From Massiliimalia massiliensis (lineage in GTDB: Bacteria > Bacillota > Clostridia > Oscillospirales > Ruminococcaceae): DNA of 64,000 nt. Location of the stretch: positions 620,001 through 684,000 of the forward strand of contig NZ_FUHT01000003.1 of the NCBI RefSeq assembly GCF_900155615.1, written 5' to 3'. How positions within the stretch are numbered: position 1 is the first letter of the stretch; every line of letters starts with the position of its first letter. Made by a program: the position numbers and the translations under genes. The notes beneath the pieces are model-generated. The model was not told the DNA's origin, searched no databases, and saw only the letters and a program-made list of their open reading frames with translations. This document shows, piece by piece, positions 32,913 to 42,271 of this stretch.

Positions 32913-33680
32913 TTACTGTACACTATAGTTTTTCTTGACCCGCTTCAGATAAGCTTTTACGAAAGGAATGCAGTTTTGTTTATGTTCATCCATTATTTTA
33001 ACAATCTGGTTTCCGAGGATAAGGCCGTCAGAACAGTCTATGACTGCATTTCCTTGCTCTGGAACTGTGTTATCAATTTCGACGGCGCACGGGATACTCA
33101 CAGTATGTTTTAGTTTGTTTATTGCTTCTGCCGAAGCTTCAATGGGACTATTGGCTGTACCAGAAGCAGGCATACAGTAAACAAAGCCTTCTGCCGACGC
33201 GGCAATCATGGCCGCGCGTTCTTCGAAAGCCGGAACAGCCTGAGAGATGAGCGTAATACCATACTGCTTGCAAAAAGGAGAGAACTCCTCTTTTTCCTCA
33301 TAAGGGACATCCGGAATAATTAAGCCGTCAATTCCGCAGTCGCTGCAGCGCTGTAAAAATCGTTCGGTACCATAAGCGAAAACCGGATTGGCGTAGGTCA
33401 TGAAGAGAAGTGGAATCCGTACTGATTGCCGTATTTCCTGAACCATGTCAAAAAGCTTGTCCACGGTTGTTCCAGAGGTCAGCGCCCTCAGACTAGCGGC
33501 TTGGATTGCCGGGCCTTCGGCGATGGGGTCAGAAAAAGGGATACCAATTTCAATAATATCTGCACCCGCTTCTGCCATGGCAGGGATAAGGTCTTTGGTT
33601 GTTTCAATATCCGGGTCTCCTCCTGTGATAAAAGCAATCAGTGCTCTTTTCTCTTGGAATGCTGCTGTAATCCTACTCAT
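32913..33680 (-). CDS. trpA: Tryptophan synthase alpha chain
   Basis: Splits indole-3-glycerol phosphate to indole, which passes to TrpB. The 255-residue TIM barrel has the signature [14 protein letters not shown] with catalytic Glu and Asp, [10 protein letters not shown], and SGTANSPIE near the phosphate site. It overlaps the trpB end by 8 bp. Slightly shorter than the usual ~265 residues but with no missing motif. Confidence 0.96.
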   Translation of the reverse strand: MSRITAAFQEKRALIAFITGGDPDIETTKDLIPAMAEAGADIIEIGIPFSDPIAEGPAIQAASLRALTSGTTVDKLFDMVQEIRQSVRIPLLFMTYANPVFAYGTERFLQRCSDCGIDGLIIPDVPYEEKEEFSPFCKQYGITLISQAVPAFEERAAMIAASAEGFVYCMPASGTANSPIEASAEAINKLKHTVSIPCAVEIDNTVPEQGNAVIDCSDGLILGNQIVKIMDEHKQNCIPFVKAYLKRVKKNYSVQ

Positions 33681-34857
33681 AGATTTCTACTCCTTTATAC
33701 CGTGCAATCGCTGCAACATCCTTATCGCCCCGGCCCGAAATATTGACAACCATGACCTGCTCAGGAGTCATTTCTTTTGCCAGCTTCATCGCGTAGGCGA
33801 CAGCATGGGAGCTTTCGATTGCTGGGATGATCCCTTCTGTACGGGATAGATATTCAAATGCCTCGACTGCTTCATCATCAGTTACAGCGACATATTCTGC
33901 CCGCCCCTGTTCCCAGAGCATAGCGTGTTCCGGGCCAATGCCGGGATAATCAAGTCCAGCGGAAATAGAATAAACCGGAGCAATCTGCCCATATTCATCC
34001 TGACAGAAGAGGGATTTCATTCCATGGAAAATGCCTGTCCGGCCAGTGGCAATGGTGGCGGCGGTTTCTTTTGTATTGATACCTCTGCCTGCGGCTTCGC
34101 AGCCGATCAACCGGACAGAGGGTTCGTTGATAAAGTCATAGAAGGCGCCAATAGCATTACTTCCCCCGCCGACACATGCCAGCACCGCGTCGGGAAGCTT
34201 CCCTTCCGCCTTGAGCAGCTGTTCACGGATTTCCTCTCCGATAATTTTTTGGAAGTCCCGAACGATTGTTGGGAAAGGATGAGGCCCCATCACCGATCCG
34301 AGAACATAATGGGTATCGTCGATTCGTGATACCCATTCCCGCATCGTTTCATTGACCGCGTCCTTCAGTGTACGAGTTCCGGAAGTGACTGGATGCACCT
34401 TTGCACCGAGCAGTTCCATCCGGAAAACATTGAGTGCCTGACGCTTTGTATCCTCCTCGCCCATAAAGACTTCACATTCCATATCCATCAGTGCGGCCGC
34501 TGTCGCTGTAGCGACACCATGTTGTCCGGCGCCGGTCTCAGCAATCACGCGCTTTTTTCCCATTTTCTTGGCCAGGAGTACCTGCCCTAAAACGTTGTTG
34601 ATCTTGTGGGCGCCGGTATGATTCAAATCCTCCCGTTTTAGATAGATTTTCGCTCCGCCCAGCCGCTTAGTCATCTTTTCTGCATAATAGAGTAAGGAAG
34701 GACGCCCGGCATAATGATGCAGGAGCTCGTTCAGCTCCCTGCAAAAATCCGGATCATCTTTATAATACAGATAGGCTTCCTCCAGTTCGTTGATTGCATG
34801 CATCATGGCTTCTGGGGCAAACTGCCCGCCATATTGTGAAAACATTCCTTTTTTCAT
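33673..34857 (-). CDS. trpB: Tryptophan synthase beta chain
   Basis: PLP enzyme joining indole and serine to tryptophan. 394 residues; [19 protein letters not shown] contains the PLP lysine, and [10 protein letters not shown] binds the cofactor phosphate. GGGAG site 6 nt before the ATG. Only trpBA are present here; the rest of the trp pathway is not adjacent, so the cell may use supplied indole or have the other genes elsewhere. Expression is controlled by the Trp T-box leader upstream. Confidence 0.97.
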   Translation of the reverse strand: MKKGMFSQYGGQFAPEAMMHAINELEEAYLYYKDDPDFCRELNELLHHYAGRPSLLYYAEKMTKRLGGAKIYLKREDLNHTGAHKINNVLGQVLLAKKMGKKRVIAETGAGQHGVATATAAALMDMECEVFMGEEDTKRQALNVFRMELLGAKVHPVTSGTRTLKDAVNETMREWVSRIDDTHYVLGSVMGPHPFPTIVRDFQKIIGEEIREQLLKAEGKLPDAVLACVGGGSNAIGAFYDFINEPSVRLIGCEAAGRGINTKETAATIATGRTGIFHGMKSLFCQDEYGQIAPVYSISAGLDYPGIGPEHAMLWEQGRAEYVAVTDDEAVEAFEYLSRTEGIIPAIESSHAVAYAMKLAKEMTPEQVMVVNISGRGDKDVAAIARYKGVEIYE

Positions 34858-34895
34858 TATGTATCTCCCTCAGTACTGACAAAATTCTGTTTTGT

Positions 34896-35183
34896 ACAAA
34901 ATAAAAAAGCTTTTGTCCTAACTTTCATAGGACAAAAGCTTGCTTGCTTCTGCGGTACCACCTAACTTGGCATCTGAAACGCCCACTCATCATGCACAAG
35001 ACATGCATGCTCCTCTGATAACGGATAGGAAATCCCGTTGAACATTACTCGGCGCAGAACGCCTTTCTTTTCACCCTCTTGAACCCATTCAATACTGTGC
35101 TTGCCACGGCATTTCCACCATCCGCCGCTCTCTGAAAGCCGCTAAACCAGTATCTACTCTTTTCAATCAATGGTTTTACGTTT
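34896..35183 (-). promoter_or_regulatory. Tryptophan T-box riboswitch of trpBA
   Basis: On the minus strand: stem I with the T-box AGAGAG and GGATGGTG elements, specifier loop containing TGG (35085-35087), the T-box sequence AGGTGGTACCGCAGAAGC (34946-34963), then a terminator stem (AAGCTTTTGTCCTA and complement) with TTTTTTATTTT. Uncharged tRNA-Trp would favour the antiterminator and turn on trpBA. Confidence 0.93.
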
Positions 35184-35189
35184 GTTTTT

Positions 35190-35218
35190 ATTATATTATA
35201 GGATGTACGGTTTGTCAA
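35190..35218 (-). promoter_or_regulatory. trpBA promoter
   Basis: Minus strand TTGACA (35213-35218), 17 bp, TATAAT (35190-35195); start near 35183 gives a ~325-nt leader. Confidence 0.85.
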
Positions 35219-35391
35219 GGGTCGGGATACGTGAAGCGGCTGCTGCTCTTGCTTGATTTGGGATAAATCCTCAAGAATATTTTCGTTTTTCAATTATGAA
35301 TTTGTTAATATAAAAGAGAAGATATATGTATTTTACGGCTTATTTGTCGTGAATGACAAGGATGTATGTTAAATTTTATGGGGTATTTCGG

Positions 35392-35454
35392 TTGACAGCA
35401 GTGTTGTTCTATGTTACGATGGGGCTGGATTTAATTTCATATTTATATATTGAA
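35392..35454 (+). promoter_or_regulatory. Sugar kinase promoter and possible operator
   Basis: TTGACA (35392-35397), 17 bp, TACGAT (35415-35420). Just downstream is AATTTCATATTTATATATTGAAA (inverted TTTCA/TGAAA, about 35432-35454), which resembles a sequence upstream of the dehydrogenase operon (near 44613). Confidence 0.6.
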
Positions 35455-35474
35455 ACTGAAAAGAGGGGTATGCG

Positions 35475-37013
35475 ATGGCTTATTTGATCGGAACAGATAT
35501 TGGAACCTCTGGAACCAAAACAATTGTAATGAATGAGAAGGGAAAACTAATTTCCTCTGACCTTGTGGAATATGATGTACTTACCCCAAAGCCGTTGTGG
35601 GCAGAACAGTGGCCGATGGTATGGATGGAGGCCGTAAGGGAATCAATTCGGAATGCAGTAAAAAAATCCGGATGTGGCCCGGAGGAGGTCACGGGGATTT
35701 GTATCAGCGGGCTTTACGGCGGCTCCGGTATTCCGCTTGACGAAGAAATGCGGCCGGTGCGGCCCTGCCTGATCTGGATGGACCGCCGCGCTTCGGAAGA
35801 GGAGGCGTGGGTCTGCTCTGAAATCGGAAAGGAAACGATTCAGGATATTACCCATAACGGGACAGACCCTTATCATGGATACACTAAAATTCTGTGGATC
35901 AAGAACCATGAACCGGAAAATTGGGAAAAAATTCGGCTGTTTTTGCCGCCGAATGCCTATGCAATTTACCAGCTTACCGGGGAGGTCGCAATCGACTATT
36001 CCTCGGCGGGAAATATCGGCGGGATTTTTGATGCAAAGCGCCGATGCTGGTCTGAAGAACTGATGGGAAGGATGGGAATCCCGCTTTCAATGATGCCGCA
36101 GCGGATCGTACAGTCGAGTGAAATTGTTGGAACGCTGACGGAACAGGCGGGCGCGGAGCTGGGACTCCGGGAAGGAATCCCGGTCTGCGCCGGAGGTGTG
36201 GACTGCGTCGTCGCGACACTGGGACTTGGCGTGTTCTCGGCGGGGAAGTACGCGGCGACCATCGGTACGTCAATGAGCGCGGCCTTTGTACATGACCGCC
36301 CGATCAACGGAAAAGGGTTGATTGAAATGCCCTATGTTCTGGACGCGCTGCATTTAACCTATTCCTTTGGCGGTGCTGCTACCTCGGGCGCGCTCATCAA
36401 ATGGTTCCGGGACCAGCTCGCCGGATTGGAAAAGGAGGCGGAACAAAAGGGCGGCATGAACGCCTACGCGGCGTTGGATAAGGAAGCGGAGCAGGTGCCT
36501 GCCGGAAGTAACGGGCTTATTTTGCTGCCTTACTTTATGGGAGAACGAAGCCCGCTCTGGAATACCCATGCCAGGGGAGTGCTGTTTGGACTCTCTTTAA
36601 ACCATACAAAGGCGCATGTTTACCGTGCTTTTCTGGAGGCGGTTGCTTATTCTCTCCGACAGACAATTGAGTGTGCCGGGGATGATGTCGGCGATACGAT
36701 CCTGCTTTCCGGCGGAGTGGCTAAGTCACCGCTCTGGAAACAGATTTTTGCGGATGTGCTGGGAAAAAAGATCGTCTGTCCGACGCAGGATGTTGAAGCG
36801 AACCTCGGCGATGTGATTCTGGCAGGCTTGGGAACCGGGACGATAACGGCGGAGGAGGCGCAAACATGGCAGTCCTTCCATGAACCCGTATGTCCGCAGC
36901 CGGAAGCGCAGAGGGCATATGATCAGTATTACGCGCTATATCAATCGGTTTACAAAAGCTTGCTGGGTGATTTCGAGCGGCTGACCGGAATAGAAGCTGC
37001 TTTACGGCGTTAG
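35475..37013 (+). CDS. FGGY-family carbohydrate kinase (xylulokinase-like)
   Basis: 512 residues. N-terminal ATPase-fold motif IGTDIGTSGTK, WAEQWPMVWMEAV, catalytic Asp region GGVDCVVATLG, and ATSGALIKWFRDQ plus LLSGGVAKSPLW typical of xylulokinase-type FGGY enzymes. Phosphorylates a ketopentose or related sugar using ATP; exact substrate cannot be read. GAGGGG site. Monocistronic, ending at a terminator at 37025. The absence of a nearby isomerase leaves the sugar open. Confidence 0.88.
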   Translation: MAYLIGTDIGTSGTKTIVMNEKGKLISSDLVEYDVLTPKPLWAEQWPMVWMEAVRESIRNAVKKSGCGPEEVTGICISGLYGGSGIPLDEEMRPVRPCLIWMDRRASEEEAWVCSEIGKETIQDITHNGTDPYHGYTKILWIKNHEPENWEKIRLFLPPNAYAIYQLTGEVAIDYSSAGNIGGIFDAKRRCWSEELMGRMGIPLSMMPQRIVQSSEIVGTLTEQAGAELGLREGIPVCAGGVDCVVATLGLGVFSAGKYAATIGTSMSAAFVHDRPINGKGLIEMPYVLDALHLTYSFGGAATSGALIKWFRDQLAGLEKEAEQKGGMNAYAALDKEAEQVPAGSNGLILLPYFMGERSPLWNTHARGVLFGLSLNHTKAHVYRAFLEAVAYSLRQTIECAGDDVGDTILLSGGVAKSPLWKQIFADVLGKKIVCPTQDVEANLGDVILAGLGTGTITAEEAQTWQSFHEPVCPQPEAQRAYDQYYALYQSVYKSLLGDFERLTGIEAALRR

Positions 37014-37024
37014 CATTTTGGACG

Positions 37025-37070
37025 AAAAAAGGAACAAGCCCGGTATTAATACCAGGCTTGTTCCTTTTTT
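37025..37070. terminator. Bidirectional terminator
   Basis: AAAAAAGGAACAAGCC-GGTAT pairs with its complement around TAAT-type loop; T-run on both strands. Serves the kinase and the converging gene at 37092. Confidence 0.9.
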
Positions 37071-37091
37071 ATCGGATAAACCAGCTTCAGG

Positions 37092-37409
37092 CTATGTTTG
37101 TTGTTTTTCTTTTAAATATTCCCGAAAGCCTTGTTTAAAGGCCCTGTCCCCTAACAGATCAAAGACGATTCCAACAACGGCAAAGGGGAGGCAGCCCAGA
37201 TAGAAAAAAATCTGGAGCGGGTAAAGGCTTTGAAATATGCTGGTGAAGCTATCCAGACTGAAAATGAATGCCTCATATAAAATAATTACAATGAGGATAA
37301 TATAGCAAATCCTGTGATAGCGGTAGCTTTTGGATTTTTCTGTGCGGCATAGCTTACGATATTCCTTTTTCAGCTCTGCTTCTGTCATGCTGCGGTCACA
37401 TCCTGTCAT
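37092..37409 (-). CDS. Small membrane protein, unknown
   Basis: 105 residues with two predicted membrane segments (ICYIILIVIILYEAFIFSL and IFFYLGCLPFAVVGIVFDLL) and charged ends. An ATG 21 bp inside (37388) is an alternative start; no strong ribosome site decides. No family recognised. Converges on the kinase. Confidence 0.6.
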   Translation of the reverse strand: MTGCDRSMTEAELKKEYRKLCRTEKSKSYRYHRICYIILIVIILYEAFIFSLDSFTSIFQSLYPLQIFFYLGCLPFAVVGIVFDLLGDRAFKQGFREYLKEKQQT

Positions 37410-37489
37410 TTATTGTCCTGTCCGGTTTATCCTTTTATAAATCCAGAATACCCTATTTAACAGACAGTGTCAAGGCATTCGCCCACGGT

Positions 37490-38353
37490 TTAGAATTCCT
37501 TCCTCAGCTCCGGCACCCGCAGATAAACATTCCCCACGCTGCGCAGCACCCGGCTGTCGCTGTCTGTGATATATTCGCCAGGCTCGCCGACCTCAATTCC
37601 GGCAACCGCGACGTCGCCCATTTCCTTTGCGGTTTCGTCAATCCCAAGCTCAATGGCTTTTTTGATATAAGCGCGGATATCGGAATTTCCTTCTCCGATT
37701 ACGCTGTTGGTGTGTGCGAGGCCCTCATTATCGGAAATGTGCATATGGATCATCTTACCTTTTAACAGCTCCAATGCTTCCGGCGGTTCCCGCAGGATAT
37801 TCAGATGCCCGATGTCTACATTTGCAAAGACGTTATCCTCACCGATTGCCTCGATCATGGCGTTCATCGATTCAATTCCGTTGCAGACATGCAGCGCTTC
37901 CGGTTCTAATTCCATGGTGACGATGATATTTTCATTTTTGCACCATTTGCTGAACTCCTTTAAAAAATGTGCGGAATTCTGGAACGCGTCCTTTCTGGAA
38001 AGGTAGAAATCGATGTTTCCGCAGCCTTTTCCAACCAGAATCTGCTGACCGCCCAGGCGTTTTACCAGGCGAGCGGCACGCTTCATTTGTTCCATCGCAA
38101 AGTCGCGTTCTTCAGGATCGTTTGACCCGATGTTTCCTTCTGCGCAGGTGACTACGCTTGAGGCACGAATTCCGCAGCGTTCAAACTCCTTTGCAACCCG
38201 CAGCTGCTGCTCCATTGGGTAAAACGCAGGGTTAAACTGCCCGAAGGCAAGTACATCCACATACCTAATCCCATGCTCTGCGATCATTTTTGCCTGGCGT
38301 TCCAGCGGAATACCGCCAAACTCATAGACAATTGAACCTAATCCGACTTCCAT
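37490..38353 (-). CDS. TIM-barrel sugar phosphate isomerase/epimerase
   Basis: 287 residues of the xylose isomerase-like TIM-barrel (AP endonuclease 2) family: GSIVYEFGGIPLERQAKMIA, TMELEPEALHVC, NVDIGHLNIL and MIHMHISDNEG, with Glu, Asp and His metal ligands in order. Members act as ketose 3-epimerases, hydroxypyruvate or erythrulose-phosphate isomerases. GGGAGG site before the ATG. Its promoter is TTGATT-N17-TATAAT (minus, 38405-38433). It may act with the sugar kinase or the DhaKL operon; unproven. Confidence 0.8.
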   Translation of the reverse strand: MEVGLGSIVYEFGGIPLERQAKMIAEHGIRYVDVLAFGQFNPAFYPMEQQLRVAKEFERCGIRASSVVTCAEGNIGSNDPEERDFAMEQMKRAARLVKRLGGQQILVGKGCGNIDFYLSRKDAFQNSAHFLKEFSKWCKNENIIVTMELEPEALHVCNGIESMNAMIEAIGEDNVFANVDIGHLNILREPPEALELLKGKMIHMHISDNEGLAHTNSVIGEGNSDIRAYIKKAIELGIDETAKEMGDVAVAGIEVGEPGEYITDSDSRVLRSVGNVYLRVPELRKEF

Positions 38354-38789
38354 AAGATACCTCCCAAAATGTAATTTGTGATAAAAAGCAAAATCTATAT
38401 TTTCATTATAATATATTTAAATATGAAAATCAATAAAAAGATATAAAAATAAAACCTTTATTTTAAAAGGATTATAAATTAAATAGATAGGATATTTTTC
38501 TTTTAATAATTTAATTTTGTGAAAATTATATCATAAAAATCTTTTGAAATCAGAATGACGTGATCTGCAGAAGAACGAAAAAGCAATCGATTTCCGGAGA
38601 AGATTGTGATATAATAACGTTAAACGGATCATTTAATGTCCCGACATACGGCTGATAGAACGGATTCTTTCTCACCCTATGATATCGCCGTTTTTATCTC
38701 GGTTGCTTTATGGTATAATAGAGGTAAGATTCCGCATGGCGGGGAAAATTCCCGGCGGAAGAAACCAAGATTTGGAATTGGGAGGCAGC
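38354..38789. other. Intergenic: divergent promoters, very A/T-rich
   Basis: Includes the epimerase promoter (minus; -35 at 38428-38433, -10 at 38405-38410), a stretch of nearly pure A/T (38400-38545) with TTTCATATTT, and a TATAAT at about 38714 before the glycosyltransferase gene, with a poor -35. No gene seen. Confidence 0.55.
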
Positions 38790-39923
38790 ATGGTTATTAC
38801 ATTTGTCATTGATATGTATGATGTGAAGAAAAATGGTACAACGATGACGGCTCAGCGGTTTGCGCATTATCTGCAACAGCTTGGGCATGAAATACGGGTT
38901 GTTTCAACCGGTGATCCGGGGCCGGGGAAATATCCGGTTCCGCAGTGGAAAATTCCGATTGTCCAACATTTTTCAAGCAAGCAGAGCTTTATTATTGCAA
39001 AGCCGGATGACGAGCAAATCCGCAGGGCGATCGAAGGGTCTGATTTGGTGCATCTGTTTTTGCCGTTTCCGTTAGAGGTGAGGGCCTACCATATTGCCCG
39101 GGAAATGGGGATTCCGTGCAGCGCGGCATTCCACCTTCAGCCAGAAAACATTACCTATAATATTCATATGGGAAGATGGCGCGGACTGTCCGATTTTGTT
39201 TACTACCTGTTCCGGGAATATTTCTATAAAAATTTTGAGCACATCCACTGCCCGTCCTATTTTATGGCGGAGCAGCTAAAAGCGCATGGATACAAAGCTA
39301 AGCTGCATGTCATTTCCAATGGGATTATCCCGGAATTTTGTCCGGGACAGGCAACACGGCAGGATGAATTGATTCATATTTTAATGGTAGGGCGCCTGTC
39401 ACCGGAAAAAAGGCAGGATTTGCTGATCAAGGCTGCTGGGATGTCAAGGCATGCAGAAAAGATACAGCTTCATTTTGCCGGAAGCGGCCCGTGGAAGCAA
39501 ATGCTGGCGCATAGGGGCAAAAAGCTAAAACACCCGCCGGTTTTTGGCTTTTACAGCAAACCGGAATTAATAGAACTGATCCGTTCCTGCGACCTGTACG
39601 TTCATGCTTCCGATGCGGAGAGTGAGGCAATTGCCTGCCTGGAAGCTATCGCGTGCGGACTGGTGCCGGTAATTTCCGATTCCAAGCTCTCTGCCACAGG
39701 GCAGTTTGCGCTGGATGAAAGAAGCTTATTCCACGCCGGGGACGCGGCGTCTCTGGCTGAACAGATTGACTACTGGATCGATCATCCGGAGGAGAAGGCA
39801 AGGATGTCCTCAGAATATGCAAAATCTACGGAGAAATACCGGATTGAGCATTGTGTCAGAGAAGCGGAGACCATGTTTGAGGAGGCTGTTCGTGATGCGA
39901 GGGGAACAGGCAGACCGGCCTAA
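38790..39923 (+). CDS. Glycosyltransferase family 4 (glycolipid type)
   Basis: 377 residues, GT-B fold. Nucleotide-sugar features: ILMVGRLSPEKRQDLLI (about 185-200) and the E-x7-E motif HASDAESEAIACLEAIACG. The N-terminus (FVIDMYDVKKNGTTMTAQRFAHYL) resembles diacylglycerol glucosyltransferases of Bacillota. The start at 38790 follows GGGAGG; the frame extends upstream without a site. The PlsC-like gene overlaps its end, so glycolipid or glycerolipid synthesis at the membrane is likely. Confidence 0.85.
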   Translation: MVITFVIDMYDVKKNGTTMTAQRFAHYLQQLGHEIRVVSTGDPGPGKYPVPQWKIPIVQHFSSKQSFIIAKPDDEQIRRAIEGSDLVHLFLPFPLEVRAYHIAREMGIPCSAAFHLQPENITYNIHMGRWRGLSDFVYYLFREYFYKNFEHIHCPSYFMAEQLKAHGYKAKLHVISNGIIPEFCPGQATRQDELIHILMVGRLSPEKRQDLLIKAAGMSRHAEKIQLHFAGSGPWKQMLAHRGKKLKHPPVFGFYSKPELIELIRSCDLYVHASDAESEAIACLEAIACGLVPVISDSKLSATGQFALDERSLFHAGDAASLAEQIDYWIDHPEEKARMSSEYAKSTEKYRIEHCVREAETMFEEAVRDARGTGRPA

Positions 39924-40587
39924 TTTCTTTGTCCGGGGCTTTCGTTGGGTTTTATATCATTGCATCGCTATACCGGTTTTGCAGGTTTTGACCCGTGTGA
40001 CCTTTGGGCTGCGGATGAAGGGGAGAAAAAATATTCGCGGGCTGGAGGGCGCTGTGTTATGCTGCAACCATGTCCATTACCTGGACAGCGCCATGATCGC
40101 CTGTGCCGTATCGCCGCGCCGTGTCACCTTTGCGTCTCAGCCGGACAATTTTCACCTGCCTGTAGCGGGCTGGCTGGTTAGGCAGCTTGGATGTATTTCA
40201 GTTGGCTCCTCGGTACAGGAAACAAAGGATTTTATCAAAACTATGAGTGCACGGCTGAAGGAAGGAGACTGGTTTGGAATCTTTCCGGAAGGGGAATTGG
40301 TTACCTATTCCAAAGCCCTGCGGGAGTTTCGGGAGGGCGCTTTTCAGATTGCGGCAATGTCCGGTACCCCGGTAGTGCCTATCATGATTTTGCAGCGTCC
40401 AAAAAAGGGATGGAGAAAAATAAATCTGAGACCGCCGCTGACCATCCAGTTCGGAGAACCGATCTGGCCGCCGCAGGACGGTTCCCTGCGGGAAAAACGG
40501 CGGATTCTCTGCCGGCAGTGCTATGAAGCGATGTCCGATATTCAAGAACGGTTTGACGGCCGGCATAGGGAGCTGCGTAGATTGTAA
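39895..40587 (+). CDS. PlsC-type 1-acylglycerol-phosphate acyltransferase
   Basis: 230 residues of the LPLAT family: NHVHYLDSAM holds the NHxxxxD catalytic motif, FPEGELVTYS the acceptor-binding block, PVVPIMI a later block. One N-terminal membrane-associating segment. Start 39895 has GGAGG 9 nt upstream and overlaps the glycosyltransferase by 29 bp. Makes phosphatidic acid or acylates a glycolipid; pairing with a GT4 supports lipid anchors. Confidence 0.88.
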   Translation: MRGEQADRPNFFVRGFRWVLYHCIAIPVLQVLTRVTFGLRMKGRKNIRGLEGAVLCCNHVHYLDSAMIACAVSPRRVTFASQPDNFHLPVAGWLVRQLGCISVGSSVQETKDFIKTMSARLKEGDWFGIFPEGELVTYSKALREFREGAFQIAAMSGTPVVPIMILQRPKKGWRKINLRPPLTIQFGEPIWPPQDGSLREKRRILCRQCYEAMSDIQERFDGRHRELRRL

Positions 40588-40605
40588 AAGAAGGAGGTGC
40601 CTGGG

Positions 40606-41091
40606 ATGCTGCTGCAAGAGCCAACACCGGAACTGCTTGAGAGATGGAAGACGGTTTATCAGGAATACCGTCCGAGGCTGTCTCCGAATCGGAAAAGTGC
40701 CGGAGAACTGGTCGGCTATCTGCAGGGCAGCTATCCGCTTCAAGAAGTGCAGGATGAAAAGTGGAAGCGGATTGTAGAGCTGTCTGTGCTGGAAAACGAC
40801 TGCTTTGCTGAAAGGCTGCCCGACGGCGTACAGCCCGACCCGGCTGTTTTTCTAATCAGGCGGGAAGAACGGGGAGAGAAGCTCTATCGGGATCAGGACG
40901 AGGTCTTTTCCGGAATACCGATTGTTGTTGGGATTGATCGTGTAACCGGATATTTCCAAGTGGAGGGAAGCAGTCTGCTCTGGGATGAACTGTTTGCCTT
41001 TCGGGGACTGGATGAAACAGATCTGGATAATGCTTATTTGGTAGCCGAATATGTAGCCTGCAAAAAGCGGTTTAACGGCTGCGGGGTATAA
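40606..41091 (+). CDS. Hypothetical protein following plsC
   Basis: 161 residues, soluble, with PTPELLERWKTVYQEYRPRL at the start and GIPIVVGIDRVTGYFQVEG in the middle. The ATG at 40606 is 8 nt from AGGAGG; a GTG at 40597 is too close. No family recognised. It is 18 bp after the acyltransferase gene, so cotranscribed. Confidence 0.6.
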   Translation: MLLQEPTPELLERWKTVYQEYRPRLSPNRKSAGELVGYLQGSYPLQEVQDEKWKRIVELSVLENDCFAERLPDGVQPDPAVFLIRREERGEKLYRDQDEVFSGIPIVVGIDRVTGYFQVEGSSLLWDELFAFRGLDETDLDNAYLVAEYVACKKRFNGCGV

Positions 41092-41094
41092 AAC

Positions 41095-41122
41095 AAGAGC
41101 GGGGACATGATGTCCCCGCTCT
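41095..41122. terminator. Bidirectional terminator
   Basis: AAGAGCGGGGACAT with its exact complement; T-rich flanks in both directions. Ends both the lipid operon and the converging rpiB-like gene. Confidence 0.85.
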
Positions 41123-41139
41123 TCTCTATTGCTCATATC

Positions 41140-41592
41140 CTATTTTTTGATATATTTCGCTTCCAGCTCTTCAATTCGCGCTACCTTTGGCGCGGAACCG
41201 CCGCCGGAAAAATCACAGGTCAGCCAGAGGTCAACCAGGTATTTGGCAAGTTCTACACCGATTACCCGTTCGCCCATGCACATAATTTGTGCGTTGTTGC
41301 TCTTGCGGGAACGCTCTGTAGAGAACGGATCGTGGCAGACTGCCGCCCGGACGCCCGGAACCTTATTGGCGCACATTGCCATTCCAAGTCCAGTGCCGCA
41401 AACCAGGATCGCACGTTCATATTTTCCGTCAGCGACTGCTTCCGCCACCTTGAATGCCACATCGGGATAAAGGACAACCTCGCCCTTATCCGCGCCGAAA
41501 TCGTCCACTGCTACCCCTTTGCTTTCCAGGTGTTTGATGATTTCTGCCTTTAGGTTATAGGCTGCCTCGTCACAGCCGATTGCTAATTTCAT
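41140..41592 (-). CDS. RpiB/LacAB-family sugar phosphate isomerase
   Basis: 150 residues: LAIGCDEAAYNLK at the start, CGTGLGMAMCANKVPG (Cys and phosphate-binding loop) and NNAQIMCMGERVIG. Aldose-ketose isomerase of the RpiB fold. As last gene of the ADH-DhaK-DhaL operon it may act on erythrulose-4-phosphate, as described for tetritol pathways, or on pentose phosphates. The second copy at 55708 is clearly different. Confidence 0.85.
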   Translation of the reverse strand: MKLAIGCDEAAYNLKAEIIKHLESKGVAVDDFGADKGEVVLYPDVAFKVAEAVADGKYERAILVCGTGLGMAMCANKVPGVRAAVCHDPFSTERSRKSNNAQIMCMGERVIGVELAKYLVDLWLTCDFSGGGSAPKVARIEELEAKYIKK

Positions 41593-41617
41593 ATTTATTG
41601 ACTTCCTTTCTGAGGAT

Positions 41618-42253
41618 TTATAAGCTGATCACTGCGTCAGCGATGGCGCAGAGCAGGAGGCAGCAGGAGGTTGCGCCTGCGTCCAAAACGCCTTTGGAGC
41701 GTTCGCCAAGCCGGCTGGAACGCCCGTATTTTGCAACCAAATCTTTGGTTGAGTCCCTGCCGCTTGTTGCCGCTTTTTTCAGCGCTTGCATTGCGTCGTC
41801 CATTTCACTGCCGGATTCGGCTGCGGCGCTCAGTGCTTCTACCGCAGGGGAAAGGGTATCCACCAGCGTTTTATCCCCGACCCGCGCGTCTACAATGTCA
41901 AATAAGCCGTCCATGCCGCTTTGCAGCATATCCCGGACGTCTGCCACGGTAAGCTCATCCTTTTCCTCGGCAGAATCTGCCATTTCCATGAAAATAGTAC
42001 CATAGATCGGTCCCATGGAACCACCGATCTCATTCATCAAAATCATAGCAAGGGAATTAAGCCCGTCGCTTAAGGTGAAATCCTCACCGCCGAAGCGTTC
42101 TTCAAAGACAGAAAACCCCTTGTTCATATTCATGCCGTGATCCCCGTCGCCGATCAGGCCGTCCACCTCGCCCAAATAGGCTTTATTCTCCTGGATGGCT
42201 TTCACCATGGCCATGAGGATTACTTTGCCATCAGACTGCTTGATTGTTTTCAT
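41618..42253 (-). CDS. Dihydroxyacetone kinase subunit DhaL (ATP/ADP-binding)
   Basis: 211 residues with GLIGDGDHGMNMNKG, whose Asp residues bind Mg-ADP, and GSMGPIYGTIFME. DhaL carries the phosphoryl donor. No PTS phosphodonor (DhaM) is nearby, so the pair may use ATP or be an erythrulose-type kinase. 18 bp after dhaK. Confidence 0.9.
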   Translation of the reverse strand: MKTIKQSDGKVILMAMVKAIQENKAYLGEVDGLIGDGDHGMNMNKGFSVFEERFGGEDFTLSDGLNSLAMILMNEIGGSMGPIYGTIFMEMADSAEEKDELTVADVRDMLQSGMDGLFDIVDARVGDKTLVDTLSPAVEALSAAAESGSEMDDAMQALKKAATSGRDSTKDLVAKYGRSSRLGERSKGVLDAGATSCCLLLCAIADAVISL

Positions 42254-42271
42254 TATCGACTATCCCTCCTG

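Noticed and set aside
35045-35293. 82-residue frame on the minus strand before trpB
   Set aside because: It overlies the T-box riboswitch and its promoter; the RNA structure explains the sequence.
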